Of a stretch of DNA of 64,000 bases, positions 42,368-54,136 are shown in pieces; positions within the stretch are counted from its first letter, which is position 1; each line of letters starts with the position of its first letter. The notes beneath the pieces were generated by a model. That model ran no database searches. It saw nothing but the letters and a program-made list of their open reading frames with translations, and had not been told where the DNA came from. The stretch is from Narthecium ossifragum (Eukaryota > Streptophyta > Magnoliopsida > Dioscoreales > Nartheciaceae), in assembly GCA_963920575.1 (NCBI GenBank), contig OY986967.1, positions 13,448,061 to 13,512,060 of the forward strand. Reading direction: 5' to 3'. The translations under genes were made by a program, and so were the position numbers.

Positions 42368-45028
42368 TGAGGACCTGTCCCTCCATTCCTGGGTCGACCG
42401 CCTGGGTCGAGCCCGTGGCTCGTTGTGGACCGCAAGGGCAATTTGGTAAATTGCGCCTTGTTGGTTTGTTTCACACCCGCGTGTGCACACACTGACCTTG
42501 TTTGTGTTAGTGCTTGATTAGAATGGTTAGGTGGACCCGGGATCGGAAGATCCCAGCTCGGGCGCGTTGAAGCTTGCTTTTGGGCAGCTTACGGCCTTTG
42601 AGCGATCGGTTGCTCCTAGGAGCGATCGATCGGACTCGTGAGCGAGTCGGTGGGTTTTTGACCCGTTCGGATCGATCCAAGTGTTTTGGATCGATTCTGC
42701 CTGTCTCGGATCGATCCGACTTGGTGTGTGGGATCGATCCGTGTACTGTAGAGCAGTTGGGCAGTTGAGCTTGCGAGGACGGCCGTCGTGGCCGTCGTCC
42801 TCCACTGTCAGGAGAAGATTTTCCCCACCTTCCCCACCTTCCCCACCTTCCCCGACCTTCCCCTTCTCTTCTCCTTCTCTTCTTCCTTCTCTTCTTCTTC
42901 CTTCTCCCTTCTTCTCTTCCGCGATTCTGTTTTTGTTCCTCTGTTTCCTTCCAGGGCAGCCACCTTGCTCTTCGTTGTTCTCCCTCCCCCGACCACCATT
43001 TTGGGAGCCTGAAGGCTCATTGGAATCGTGGCGACGTGAGGACGATCACTGACGTGGGTTGGAGCTTGGTTAGCAGCTGGTTAGCGAAGAATCAGCTGAG
43101 GATTAGCACAGTTCGGTAGGTGTTCTACCTACGAGAGTGTTTAATGGGTTTCGTTAGATCTAGCCGTTAGATCTTGATGAAATTGTGTTGTTGGATGCAT
43201 CTTGTCTATTAGAATTACTGATATAAGTTTCATGATCTTTGGTTGAGATTTGAGTAGAATTTATGCATGATTAATCTCGGATTTTCCGGTTTTCTGCTGT
43301 TCTTGAAGAACAGCCGGCTTGCGGCGAGTTTCCCGGCCAGTATGTGCATGATCTTGGTTTGTAGTGAACATGATAGTTGTAGATCCCTCAGTTAGCTTTC
43401 CATTCTAGCTTATTTCGTATTTTTCCGATTTTCCTATGGATTTTTATGAATTGATTGCTGGAGGGCTGTGTTGCAGCAAGCATTGGTAAGTTAGTTTTGA
43501 TTAGCGGTTTTGATTAGTGTTTTCCTGTTAATCCAGCCGTTGAATGTTTATGGATTTTGGATATGTTGATCCTGCAATATAGATCTACTGGATTCTAAGT
43601 TGGATCTTGAATCCGATGTCGTTTGGACGTCGGATCGACGAGGTCAACTAGCTGCTTGTAGAGAATGTTTTCTGAAGCTGGTATGAAGCTTTGGATTGAT
43701 CCAAATGTTCCGGATCGATCCCAAGCTGACTGATGGTGTTTTATGGAGTTGTGATTAGCTGTTTTGATTAATGTTTTTCCGTTAATTCAATCGTTGGATG
43801 ATCATGGATTTTGGATATGTTGATCTCGGCATGTAGATCTACTGGTGGCTAAGTTGGATCTCGAATCCGACGTCGTTTAGACGTCGGATCGACGAGGTCA
43901 ATTAGCCTCTAGTAGAGAACTTTTGATATTTTTAAATATAACATTATATGTCGGATTATAATATTATACTTTTACTGTTCATCGAAGTTTTCGGGGTTGC
44001 TTCCCGTTGCAGCAGTCCGCGGTTGACGGTCATGGTACCGTCGTAATGCCGGGATCCGCTACGGATTGGTTGGCAGCGGTTGGTAGTACCGCTGCAGCGA
44101 TCCGGTTGGACTTATATGATGCCTTGTCATACTGTTGCATGCCTATTTCTCTTGCTTGTGTATGTTCATAGTATGCATTCTCTGTTGTGCATTAGTTGCA
44201 TAAGGTTAGGGTGTGGGTGATTTGTGGATCGCCGTCCCGAGGCTGGAAGCTCGGATTTAGCCCTAGGACCAGGGTTGGGTAGTTAGGACCCGGTTTGAAT
44301 TGTGGTGTCCAGTCGAATTTTATGATAGGCTTAGATGACTGGTGCACATGTTGCTTGGTGATTATAGAGGTCGTGTCGGCCTTGAGTCAGATGCTGAGGT
44401 GTAGCCGGTGTCCCACTGTGCTGACCCTGGGGTAGAGGTGTGGTCTACTCAGCGGTGCTTTTTCCCGCCTGCAGTGTCGGGTTCCTGCAGTTGTGTGTCG
44501 CCAGTGCTGCTCCTGCTACTGAGTGATGCCCCTGGGTCTCAGGGACACACGGTGGGGTTATGGAGCCCCTGTGTACACCCAGGTCTTACTTGAGGGCGAC
44601 ACTCTTGCGTTCCCCTTCCTTCTGTGTGACGTAGTGTAGAACCCTACTGAGCTTTATGCTCACTCCTACCCGGGCTGCGTTTTTCAGGTGCAGGCGCCAG
44701 CTCTTCTTCAGTAGCCCCTACCGGGCAGGTGTTTGGTGGTGCGGCGGCGTCTGGCGGGGTTTGAGGACCGGTGATCCCTTCTACACTTTTGTTATAGTTA
44801 GTCTCCTACGGGAGTACGATGTATAAACTGTTGTAACCCCTTTGAGGTTTTTGAATATTATATTATATCTTTTGAGGTTTGAAATTATTGTATTATTCAG
44901 GGGTGCTTATGAATTGTTTAATGAAATCAGTAAGTTGGGGGGAACCCGTCTCCTTTACTTTCGCATTTAGTTAGGTTCCGGTTCGCGTCGCCCGGCCCGG
45001 TTGGGCTTCCGCGGGTCGGGGCGCAACA
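42368..45028 (+). mobile_element. Solo LTR-D (short type) inside the Dlong interior
   Basis: 2661 bp from TGAGGACCTGTCCC to GGGGCGCAACA. The first bases read CGTGAGG where other copies start TGTGAGG. CACG flanks both sides (42364-42367 and 45029-45032), but a clean 5-bp TSD cannot be defined. A pyrimidine-rich tract with four CCCCACCTT-like repeats is at 42826-42920, and GATCGATC motifs lie at 42598-42745. Confidence 0.85.
42598..42745 (+). repeat. GATCGATC cluster in LTR-D (42368 copy)
   Basis: GAGCGATCGATCGGACTC, TCGGATCGATCCAAG, TTGGATCGATTC, CTCGGATCGATCCGACTT and GGGATCGATCCGTG lie within 150 bp, about 230-380 bp from the LTR start. The flanks vary within the cluster. Confidence 0.65.
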
Positions 45029-48000
45029 CACGTCCTCGACGGTCGCAGACCCCAAACAGAACCCGGCCTACTCGACCCTAACATCTCTGCGACGCGTTCA
45101 CTGAAGACACTGGCTGAATTATCCCAAACGACCCTCGAGTCCAAACTCGGCAATCCTGTGAAGGTGGAAAAAACCTGGAAGCTTCTAAAAAAGATGGCTG
45201 CACAAACAACAACACGAGGCAAATCTGCTCTCCCGAGCACCCTCAAAAACAAAGGGGGAGGAGTTCACCACAAACTGGTAAACAACGCCGTCAGGTGTAC
45301 CCACAACACCTCCCCACGGCCAACAAACACAACTCGGTGCATGACCAACTAGAGCAAACCGAGGAAGCCGTCGAACCCCAACGTGTCCCACACGTGGGCG
45401 CCGAACACCTTGAGGTATCCAACCTCTAGAAAACATCCCGACAAGAGCAACCAACCCAAGCTCCTGTCCCAAATCGGTGGCTACTCCCAAAGCTACACCC
45501 GACTCCAGTCCCAAACCAAGACAGCTGCACGGGGACGAGTCACAAGGGGAAAACACCCAGCGCCACAAGGAAACCATGAGCCACAAGACACTCTAAAAGC
45601 TGAAAGTTGAAGCTACAAGCTGAATCTGGAAGAAGGCGGCTCTGAAACGGGCTGCTGTTGAAGCTGCTCTCGGCCCAGAAGTGCGTGAAACTCCGATAAG
45701 ACCAGTCGCTACCTCATCTCCGGCAAGGCTCTATCTGGAATCTGAATTCTCGCGTCTGCTACAGGTTCCTGCCCCAGCAGAGGCATCGACCCACTGCTCT
45801 GCTCCACGCCATGCGTCACGCCCAACTGCTCTGTGGTAAGCGTCTCGCGCCCCTCGCAACCAACACCGTCGGCGGAAAGGCTTCCGGCGGCTAGCACTCG
45901 AGCACCCTGCGGGTTCCCTCTCAGTCTGGCAGTCCAGGCTACCTCTCAAAGTACTGGCACGACGCTGCTACTGCCACGGCTGTTGCTGATGCTGAAACCA
46001 CTGCCTCTACCAACGGCTACCCTGCCGTTCCCCAGGAGAAGGAACGACAACCCCGAAACTCACCACGACTACCGACCAACAGTCTGGTGTCAACCCTCAA
46101 GTCATCTGTCTCAGTATCCGGAGTACAGTCCAGGGCATCCCCCGCTGTCGCCCCAGCATACCGAGCCAGAAGATCCAACCAACCCGCGTGCCGCCACACG
46201 GTGCGAGTACCAAGAACAGAGGAAGGTACTCCCAACTACACCACCCTCCAAGGGTACGTGCCAGAGAACAGTACGCGAACTGTTCTCAACACACAACCAA
46301 CAGTGTCCCTAGTTGCCCCGACAAGCGCCACTACGCATCGCTTCCTGGGAATGCAAGAAAACAACGGCTTCCCAACAAGTGATACTCTAGGATGTCTAAA
46401 ACATTCGGGATCCGGGACACCTCCTTCAATCAGTTCTCTTCTGTCGAAGGATCTCCAACATCGCCTTTGGACCACAACGGGTCCACCTCTCGGGAATCTA
46501 AGAGTATAAAGGCGACAGACGTCCTATTCCCTACTCGCTCATCTCCAGCACGGGGGGAGATACACTGTTAGGCGAGGGAACGGACAGCGCCGGTGTGCAT
46601 GCACACCTCCCCTTGAGGCGTCACGACACCGCCGAAAACCAAAACACAACAGCAATCAACCTAACTAATGCACATCACACGCATTCACAAACAACAATGC
46701 AAGGATGTTTTAGACCTAGAACTATCCCATTCCACACTCAAAATCTCAACCGCAAGCCTAATCCTATCCCTGGGATCTACAGCCTGCTCTGATACCAAAC
46801 TGTAACGCCCCGACCCAGAAAACCCATCCAGATCGAGGCGTGAGCCACCTAAACCTGTTTACATCATCAATTGGTGCACAAGTGTATAACTGCTATGAAT
46901 TTAAACAATTTAATCCTCAAGTTCATCAAAAATTTTTTGACAGAATCACCTTTATAATTATAACACAAGAAGCATGTACATTTCATAATATTACAATCTC
47001 AACTTGTACACTGATACAATGGTAAATAACTTATTATTACAATTCTCAAATACAACTGAATTAAAGATCATACAATCATGTCCTCGAATACATCATGTTA
47101 TACCTCAATTTATACATCAATCTGTACATCATTGATTAAGACTGTAAATTATCTGTAGAAGAACTCCTCGAAGCTCCAGGTCCTCGATCACCTTGAAATA
47201 CCACGCCGTCTTCTAAAGAAACACCTGAAAGAAGGAACTGCATCGACCTGCATCGCCGATGCAGCCCAGGTAGGGTGAGCAACAATGCCCAGTGGGGTTC
47301 TACTCTACGTCGCACAGAAAAGAAGGGAAACTGCAACAGTATTGTCCTTCATCCCAAGTCTAAGGTGCCACAGGAAGCATCACACCTTGTCGATCCAGAA
47401 TGGGCCCCTAAATAGGGTCACCCTCACCCAAGCGACGAAAAAAGGAGGACGGCCAACACGAGCCTGGACCCAGGGTCGGTGCATCGCCGCTGCACTCACC
47501 GCCGGAGCTCTCACCATACACCACCCCTTGTACGGGGACATACGTCATGGACATCGATATCCACACTTAGGCTCTTGGAACAAACAGACAATACGACCTC
47601 TACTCATCAATAACAAGAATATAATCCATAGTCGACTGTAGCAATAACCTCAATTGTTAGCAGACTTGATCATTCAATGACAATCACGTCCTAATCCTCA
47701 ACTACCCAAACCCCGGTCCTAGGGTTAGATCCGGGCTACCCGAGAATCCCGGATCGGCGATTGAATCCATCGCCTACCACCTAGCCTTAATGCTTCTAAT
47801 GCATACAACATGCATGAGCCTATACAAACAACTAGGCCTAGGTGTCTTTACATGCCAAATCATCATTCAATTGTCCAGTAGCTTATACAGAACCAAACCC
47901 GGTTCTCAGGAATTCCGGCAGCACAACGGCGCTATAGCAAAGCCGCGGCTAGAAGCCAGTATCAACAAGCCAAAAGGCTACAATACACCAAGACACATCA

Positions 48001-49161
48001 CTCACAGAGAAAGAATCAGAAAATGAGGCACACTGTCGGCCCAAAGGTTTATACATGATACCAAGATGGATACTAAAATCCCATAATTTGAAATATACCA
48101 ATTTTGGGATAAAACAAATAATGCCCCCACAAGACTTACCAATATCCAAGCTATGCATAAATCATACTAGACACAACAATTCATACTTGTTTACCTCATG
48201 CCAACTCTCCTTGGCATTCCACCGAACATATCATGGACTATACATATATTATGAGCATTTGACATCAAACATATCATGAATAAAGCAAACAAGCATTTAC
48301 TCTAACATAGCATGCTTAGAATGGCAGCATACATAACTAGAAATACTAGAAATGGAACACGAATGGTAGCATACCTATAGCATAGATTATATCGATTTCG
48401 TAAAGGATAGCAACTTGCATAAATGAGACCTAGAGTTACACAAGCATGAAATCTCAGCATAAAGCTTCCATGAATCCATCGGAAATCCATAGGAAATCAT
48501 GCGATAATTCTAAATACTCATAAGAACTATATAAAGCTTATACGGCATGAAAAGCATGGAATTAGGATATTTCACCTATACAAGACATAAAGCTAGATAT
48601 ACTAGAAATCCCGTAAAACATTCATAAAAAATTTCATCCTTGATACCAAGCGAGTATCCTAGCATGGCATTTGGAGACATATCAAAGAATCAAACTAATC
48701 CGAGACCGAAATCCAACACGAATCGACGAGAAACTCAAAAACTCATCAAAAGTCAGCTTCGTCGCAGATTGATAGATAGTTCACCAACATAAATTGTACA
48801 AAAATCAGGAAAATGTGAAATGAGAACCATCTGAATGTAGACTCGAAGGTCTACAACTTTTGTGAAGGAATCATCACGAGATTCCACACGGATAAAGAGC
48901 AGCTCGTCGAAGAAGTGGCTGCGAATGAGGGTTTGGGGAAAATAGCGGAAATCCGAGAATAGTTGGATTAAAATCTTATCAAACCCTTCCAAATGCTATC
49001 AAGCCATAAATCCATCACTACTACAGATAGGAGAACATATTAGGAACATTAGATCTAAGAACTATCGTTAAGGAACCATCAAGAGAGGAGATAGAACATA
49101 AATCGAAGAAGAAGCAAGAGAGATAGATAAAACCATAGATCCAATGGTTAGCAAGGCATGG

Positions 49162-50777
49162 TGATGAGTGCATGAAAGTGCACTCTAAATAGCCTTATAA
49201 CCATCTCAATTGCTAGATTATTATCTTTAATCAACATCTTTATTCCTATTTTTATATCTATATGTTGCTTCACATAGTTGTTTGGAAAATGCAGGAAAAA
49301 GGAGAAAAGAAGCTGAAAAGAGTGCATGGATCAACTTTAAAGATTAATAATCTGTACCTGCTCATGAAGAATCAGATTATGTGCCATATATGGTTGGAAA
49401 GCTCTTGAAGTCTAGATTCTAAAGAATTTTACGGTTCGTGATTCCGAGTTTCCTAGAGAAAGTTACGGCAATTTTAGTACCGATGGCGCAGTCTGAATGG
49501 CAGCACAGTAAATAAGCTGGAAGTCCGAGCGATCCGCCGATCGATCGGACTACGCAGAAACGTGACAGAACCTATTTTTTTTGGCTGAACGAAGTCCGAT
49601 CGATCTCTCCATCCCTCCTAAGGGGTCCGATCGATCGGGCTCGGGAAAAGCCAAAAACAGCGGATTTTTACTCAACCGATCGATCCAACGCTCATAGTCC
49701 GATCGATCGGACTTGGGAATTAAAGGTTGACAGAACGTATGTTTTTTAGAGGAGCAGAGTTCGATCGATCCGTCCATCGATCGGACTCGGGCGAAGCCAG
49801 AAATTGATGTTTTTAATGAGACGGATCGATCCAACACCTAAAGTCCGATCGATCCGACTTTCCCAGTAAAGAAAATCAATGGTTTTGATCTAATCCGTGG
49901 ATGGAGACACTTGGGCCTATAAATATGACTCTTTTTAGGGTTTGAGGGGGGACTTTTTGGCAGCGTTTGGAGGCGAGGAGAAGGGTTCCAGGCTTGGTTT
50001 TCTTTTCTTATTTCTTCTTTATTTCTTCATTAGTTTTGTTGCCCTCATGGTGAACATGACTGGCTAGTTTCTTTTCTAAGGTACCGATGTAGCCTAACTG
50101 AATCATTCTATGTTATTGGATCATGATTATTTTATCAGTTTATTTTCCTTGTTTCATTCATTATTATAACTGAGATCTTAAATACCTTTATCTTGCCAAT
50201 AGAAGTATTATAGATTGTTGTATGTGAGATTGGGCGAGGGTTCATTCCCTAATCTTGCAGGATCTATGAATGAATGAGTTTATGTCGTGGCCGGGTTCAA
50301 GCTAAGAGTATTCTTGGTTCATAATTGTTCTTCACAGCTTAATGGATTCTTGGTTCATAATTGTTCTTCAGAGCTTAATGGATTCTTGGTTAACACTTAG
50401 TTATTGGTTCATTAGCTAGGGTTAATTGAGGGTACTTGGTGAAGACCGCGGCCGAACGGATCATCATACCGGAAGAACGAGCCCTTGGAATTAAACTGAA
50501 ATCTTTATTGATTCAATGCATAGAATGAGGATGTTATGGTGAAATCGAAACCTTAGTATTCATCCCTCATATTTCCAACGTTTTCTTATTTCGTTATTAG
50601 ATCATCTATTTTAGAGACTTCATATTTCTTATTTTCCCTTCCATATTTTCTTTCTTTTCTGTTCTTTAGCGTTTTACTCTAATAATCTCTACAAATCTCT
50701 GTGGGTACGATACTCATCTTGCTACTATACTGATTGCACCGATTCGTATACTTGCGAGATATAAAATTTATTCATCA
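49162..50777 (+). mobile_element. Solo Athila-type LTR, TSD CATGG
   Basis: 1616 bp, TGATGAGTGCATGAAAG...TTATTCATCA, with perfect CATGG repeats (49157-49161 and 50778-50782). The empty site is at 39475 in the Dlong 3' LTR. TATA box at 49918-49924 (CCTATAAATATG). The U5 half is unlike that of Ath1 and Ath2, so it is a different subfamily. A 37-bp unit (GGTTCATAATTGTTCTTCA...) is duplicated near 50315-50390. Confidence 0.95.
49528..49858 (+). repeat. Array of about ten CGATCGATCGG-type palindromes in the Athila solo LTR
   Basis: AGTCCGATCGATCGGACT and variants recur at about 49533, 49592, 49624, 49674, 49695, 49759, 49774, 49824 and 49843, ending 60 bp upstream of the TATA box. The core matches Ath2, and the spacing text partly does too (AGCCAAAAACAGCGGATTTTT). 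Confidence 0.75.
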
Positions 50778-51926
50778 CATGGCAGCAAGCATCGAAACGT
50801 GGAGGGGGCTAGAGGATACCGTAGATAAGCATAGCATAAAACCACAAGAGAACAGGGGAGAGAAATAGAGCCTGGCATAGCATCAATCGGCACCGCAGCT
50901 ACAAGAAAGCAGGGGAGAAGAGGGGATCGCCAGAAAATCATGGAATGCAGGGCATAGAGGGTAGCATCGTCGGAAGACAGAGCCGGGCATGGCTTGGCAG
51001 CATTGCCAGAGAAACCAAAGACTCAAGCAGCAATCACTGGAAATAGAGGAAACGGATGCCGGGAAATCCAAACAGGGAAAACCAAACCGGAAGTATGGCG
51101 ATAGCAAGGAAACAAAGAGAAATCCGATCAAAACCCATAACAAATCTGTAGGTTCAACCACAGCAGCCAATAGAGAAGGAAAAACCTATGCACAAAGCCG
51201 CGAAATCAACAGAGGAAGCCTAGAAACCAAGCTAGCATGCATCGAATGGATCTTACCCTAAGCTAGTAGAGTCTAAACCACGTTTAGGAAAGAAGCCCTA
51301 CCTCTGGGCGGGAGATCTTCTCTTCTCCAGCCGATCGTCGTGCTCTTTGTCGTCGCCGTCGACCTCTCCGTCTCCACCGCAGTCGCCAGGCTTGTCGTCG
51401 TTGAAGAAGAAAGCCCAGCCGCCGTCGCCAAGCTCCTTTCTGGCTGCCTCTTCGGCCGCGGGACTCTCGCCTCTCCAACCGCGGTCGCCGCCGTCGGCAT
51501 CGCTTCTCTCTCTCCCTCTCTCTCTCCGCGAGATCGGGCCGCTGCTCTCTCGCTCTCTCTCTCGAGATGAATCGCGGCTGATGCTCTTACGAGAGAGAGA
51601 GAAGGGTTTAACTTAATGAACCGGTGATTAAGTCTCAAGACTACTTGATCAGCCAGATTTAATCACGGCCGCTCAAATCTCGGTCTTTCCGATCAAACTT
51701 AGATCCTCCGATTTGGGGTACTCTTAGTGGTCTAACCAAGCACATACATCATCACAAAGTCGTGTGTGTGAAACCAACTCCGCCTAGGGTAATTTACCAA
51801 ATTACCCCTGGAACCGTAACAATCAAAGGAGATTGTGAAATAAGGCCAACCGGGCCAAACCAAACCGAGCCAGACCCTCGACCGACGCGGTCGGACCGGG
51901 TTGGAGGTATGGGTCCTCACAGTAGG

Positions 51927-52456
51927 GATCCTCAGCGTCGGTTGAATCCTACTATGATAGAAATGGTGAAAAATGAAGTGTTCAAATTGTTGGATGCATG
52001 TATTATCTATCCCATTTCCGATAGTAAGTGGGTTAGCCCAACTCAAGTTGTCCCAAAGAAATATGGGATCACTGTTGTGCAAAATGAAATGGGAGATCTT
52101 GTTCCAACTAAACTTGTAACAGGGTGCCGCATGTGCATTGCTTACAGGAATTTGAATGCTGCCACCCGCAAGTATCACTTTCCAGTCCCCTTCCTTGATA
52201 AAATTCTAGAAAGAGTAGCTGGACATCCATTTTATTGCTTTCAGATGGTTTTTCTGGTTACTATCAAATTGAAATTGCATTAGAGATCAAGACTTTTACA
52301 TGTCCTTTTGGAACTTTTGATTTCCGTAGGATGCCCTTAAGTTTGTGTAATGCTCCTGCTACTTTTCAACGTTGTATGATGAGGATGTTTAGTGATATGA
52401 TAGAGGAGTGCATGGAAGTATATATGAATGAGTTGACCGTTTTTGGTTATTCCTTT
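51927..52456 (+). pseudogene. Ath4 RT core (catalytic motif lost)
   Basis: RRLNPTMIEMVKNEVFKLLD, DSKWVSPTQVVPKKYG, then NLNAATRKYHFPVPFLD. A frameshift near 52235 separates DGFSGYYQIEIALEIK, LCNAPATFQRCMM and VYMNELTVFG. The catalytic YMDD has become YMNE, so both Asp residues of the pair are changed. The segment ends at 52456 with the TSD CCTTT of the next insertion. Confidence 0.92.
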
Positions 52457-54136
52457 TGTCGCGCCCCGACCCGCGAAAGCCCAACCGGGCCAGGCGACGC
52501 GAACCGGAACCTAACCAACGCGGAAAAAGAACGGCGAGGGTTCCCTCTAACCTATTGGTCTCCCTAACAGTTCACCAAAAGCACCCTCAAGTAAAACAAT
52601 ATTATTTAGCAAACCTCAAACCTCAGATTAAAAACTCAAGTGTTAATATATACAAATCTTCGGAGAGGGGAAAATTCAAAGTACAACATCACTCCTGTAG
52701 GAGACTAACTAACAAAGGATAAAAAGCCACCAAGATCGCCACCTCTCAGACTCCACCTGGCGCCGCCGCACCGCCAACCAACTGCCCGGTAGGGGCCAGA
52801 GAGGAAGAACTGACGCCTGCACCTGCAAAACGCAGCCCGGGTAGGTGTGAGCACTAAGCTCAGTAGGGATCTACACTACGACACACAGAAGGAAGAGGGA
52901 AACTCAACAGTGTCGCCCTCGAGTAGGATCTGGGTGTATACAGGGGTCCCATAACCCCACCGCGTGTCCCTGGTGCCCAGGAGCAGCACACAGTTGGAAC
53001 AACACTGGTGAACACACAACTACAAGGAACGGCACTGCAGGCGGGAAAAAGGCACCACTGGGTAGGCAACACCTCTACCCCAGGGTCCGCACAGTGAGAC
53101 ACCGGCTACACCTCAGCATACGACTCAAGGCCGACACGACCTCTACAATCATCAAGAACAAGTGCGCCAGTCATCTAAGCCTATCATCGAAACGACTGGG
53201 CACCACCATTCAAACCGGGTCCTAACAGCCCAACCCCGGTCCTAGGGCTAAGTCCGAGCTTCCAGCCTCGGGACGGCGACCCAAAGATCACCCACGCCCT
53301 AACCAATGCAACTAATGCACACAACAACAATGCATGCTATGACATACACAGATAAAAGGAAAGGCATGCAACAGTATGTCAAGCATCATTTAAGTCTACT
53401 GGATCGCTGCAGCGGTACCACCAACCGCTGCCAGCTGATCCGCAGCGGGTCCCGGCATTACGACGGTACCGCGACCGTCAACCGCGGACTCCTGCAACGG
53501 GAAGCAACCCCGAAAACGATGATGAACAAAACACAATATAATATTATATTCCGAAATATAATATTATATTTAAAAACACCCCAAAGCCTCTACTTAGACA
53601 CCCCGTCGATCCGACGCCCAAACGACGTCGGATTCAAGATCCAACTTAGCCACCAGTAGGTGTATAAAGCATGATCAACATATCCAAAATTCATCATCAT
53701 CCAACGATTGGATTAACGGGAAAACACTAATCAAAATCGTTAATCAAACTAACTTACCCATTAATTGCTGCAACGCAGCCCTTCAGGAAACAATTCATAA
53801 CAAATCATACATAAATCAGAAAAATATGAAACAAGATGGAATGGAAAGCTAACGAGTAGAGCTAAAGCTCTTATGTTTATGAAAAGCCAAGATCAGGTAC
53901 TCGCCGGCCGGAAAACTCGCCGCAAGCCGGCTGTTTCTCAAGAACAGCAGAAAACCAGAAATCCGAGACTAATCTTGCATAAAACTCAAATCTCAATTGA
54001 TTAACATGAAACTTAAATAAATTATTTTAAAAGGCATAAGGAATCCAACAAAGCAAGGATCAACAAGATCCAACGGCTAGATCTCAAGAAAACCCGAAAT
54101 GAACACAGTAGGTATAACCCTACCTAGCTGCGCTTT

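Larger units (their letters stand above)
40581..46800 (-). other. Internal region of Dlong: non-coding as far as I can see
   Basis: 3.56 kb once the solo LTR at 42368-45028 is discounted. The polypurine end is at 40581-40618 and the PBS at 46786-46797 (TGGTATCAGAGC on the minus strand, four bases from the LTR end). Frames of up to about 130 codons (for example 45185-45586) are scattered over all phases and match nothing I know. A block near 41980 (GCACTGACGTAGTGACTTTAAGACTAGA) is repeated at 61307-61335. Confidence 0.7.
33381..51921 (-). mobile_element. Dlong: 18.5-kb LTR-D element without recognisable coding capacity, TSD GTAGG
   Basis: A complete element with TSD GTAGG (33376-33380 and 51922-51926). 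Without nested insertions its LTRs are about 3.5 kb each and its interior about 3.6 kb. Before the 3' LTR, the minus strand carries AATTTCGGGACGAAATTTCTTTAAGGG, an end typical of Tekay/Del chromoviruses, and the PBS is TGGTATCAGAGC. No gag or pol could be found, so it fits the class of large retrotransposon derivatives mobilised in trans. Nested inside are an LTR-D (33960), an LTR-A (36432), an LTR-D (42368) and an Athila LTR (49162). Confidence 0.9.
46801..51921 (-). repeat. 5' LTR of Dlong, with a nested Athila solo LTR
   Basis: TGTAACGCCCCGACCC at 46801 to GGTCCTCACA at 51921, about 3.5 kb without the Athila LTR. It is very similar to the 3' LTR; a visible indel is about 50 bp near 51140-51195. 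It ends at the TSD GTAGG, where Ath4 RT resumes. Confidence 0.92.

Noticed and set aside
42364..45032. Clean 5-bp TSD for the LTR-D at 42368
   Set aside because: The AC-rich flanks allow several alignments (CACG, ACACG, ACACA) depending on where the LTR ends are placed.
45185..45586. Possible gag in the Dlong interior
   Set aside because: The 133-codon frame shows no zinc knuckle or Gag motif, and similar frames occur in other phases nearby.
46783..46797. tRNA gene pieces at the PBS sites
   Set aside because: The 12-20 base matches to tRNA 3' ends sit directly beside LTRs; no cloverleaf or internal promoter boxes are present, so they are primer binding sites.
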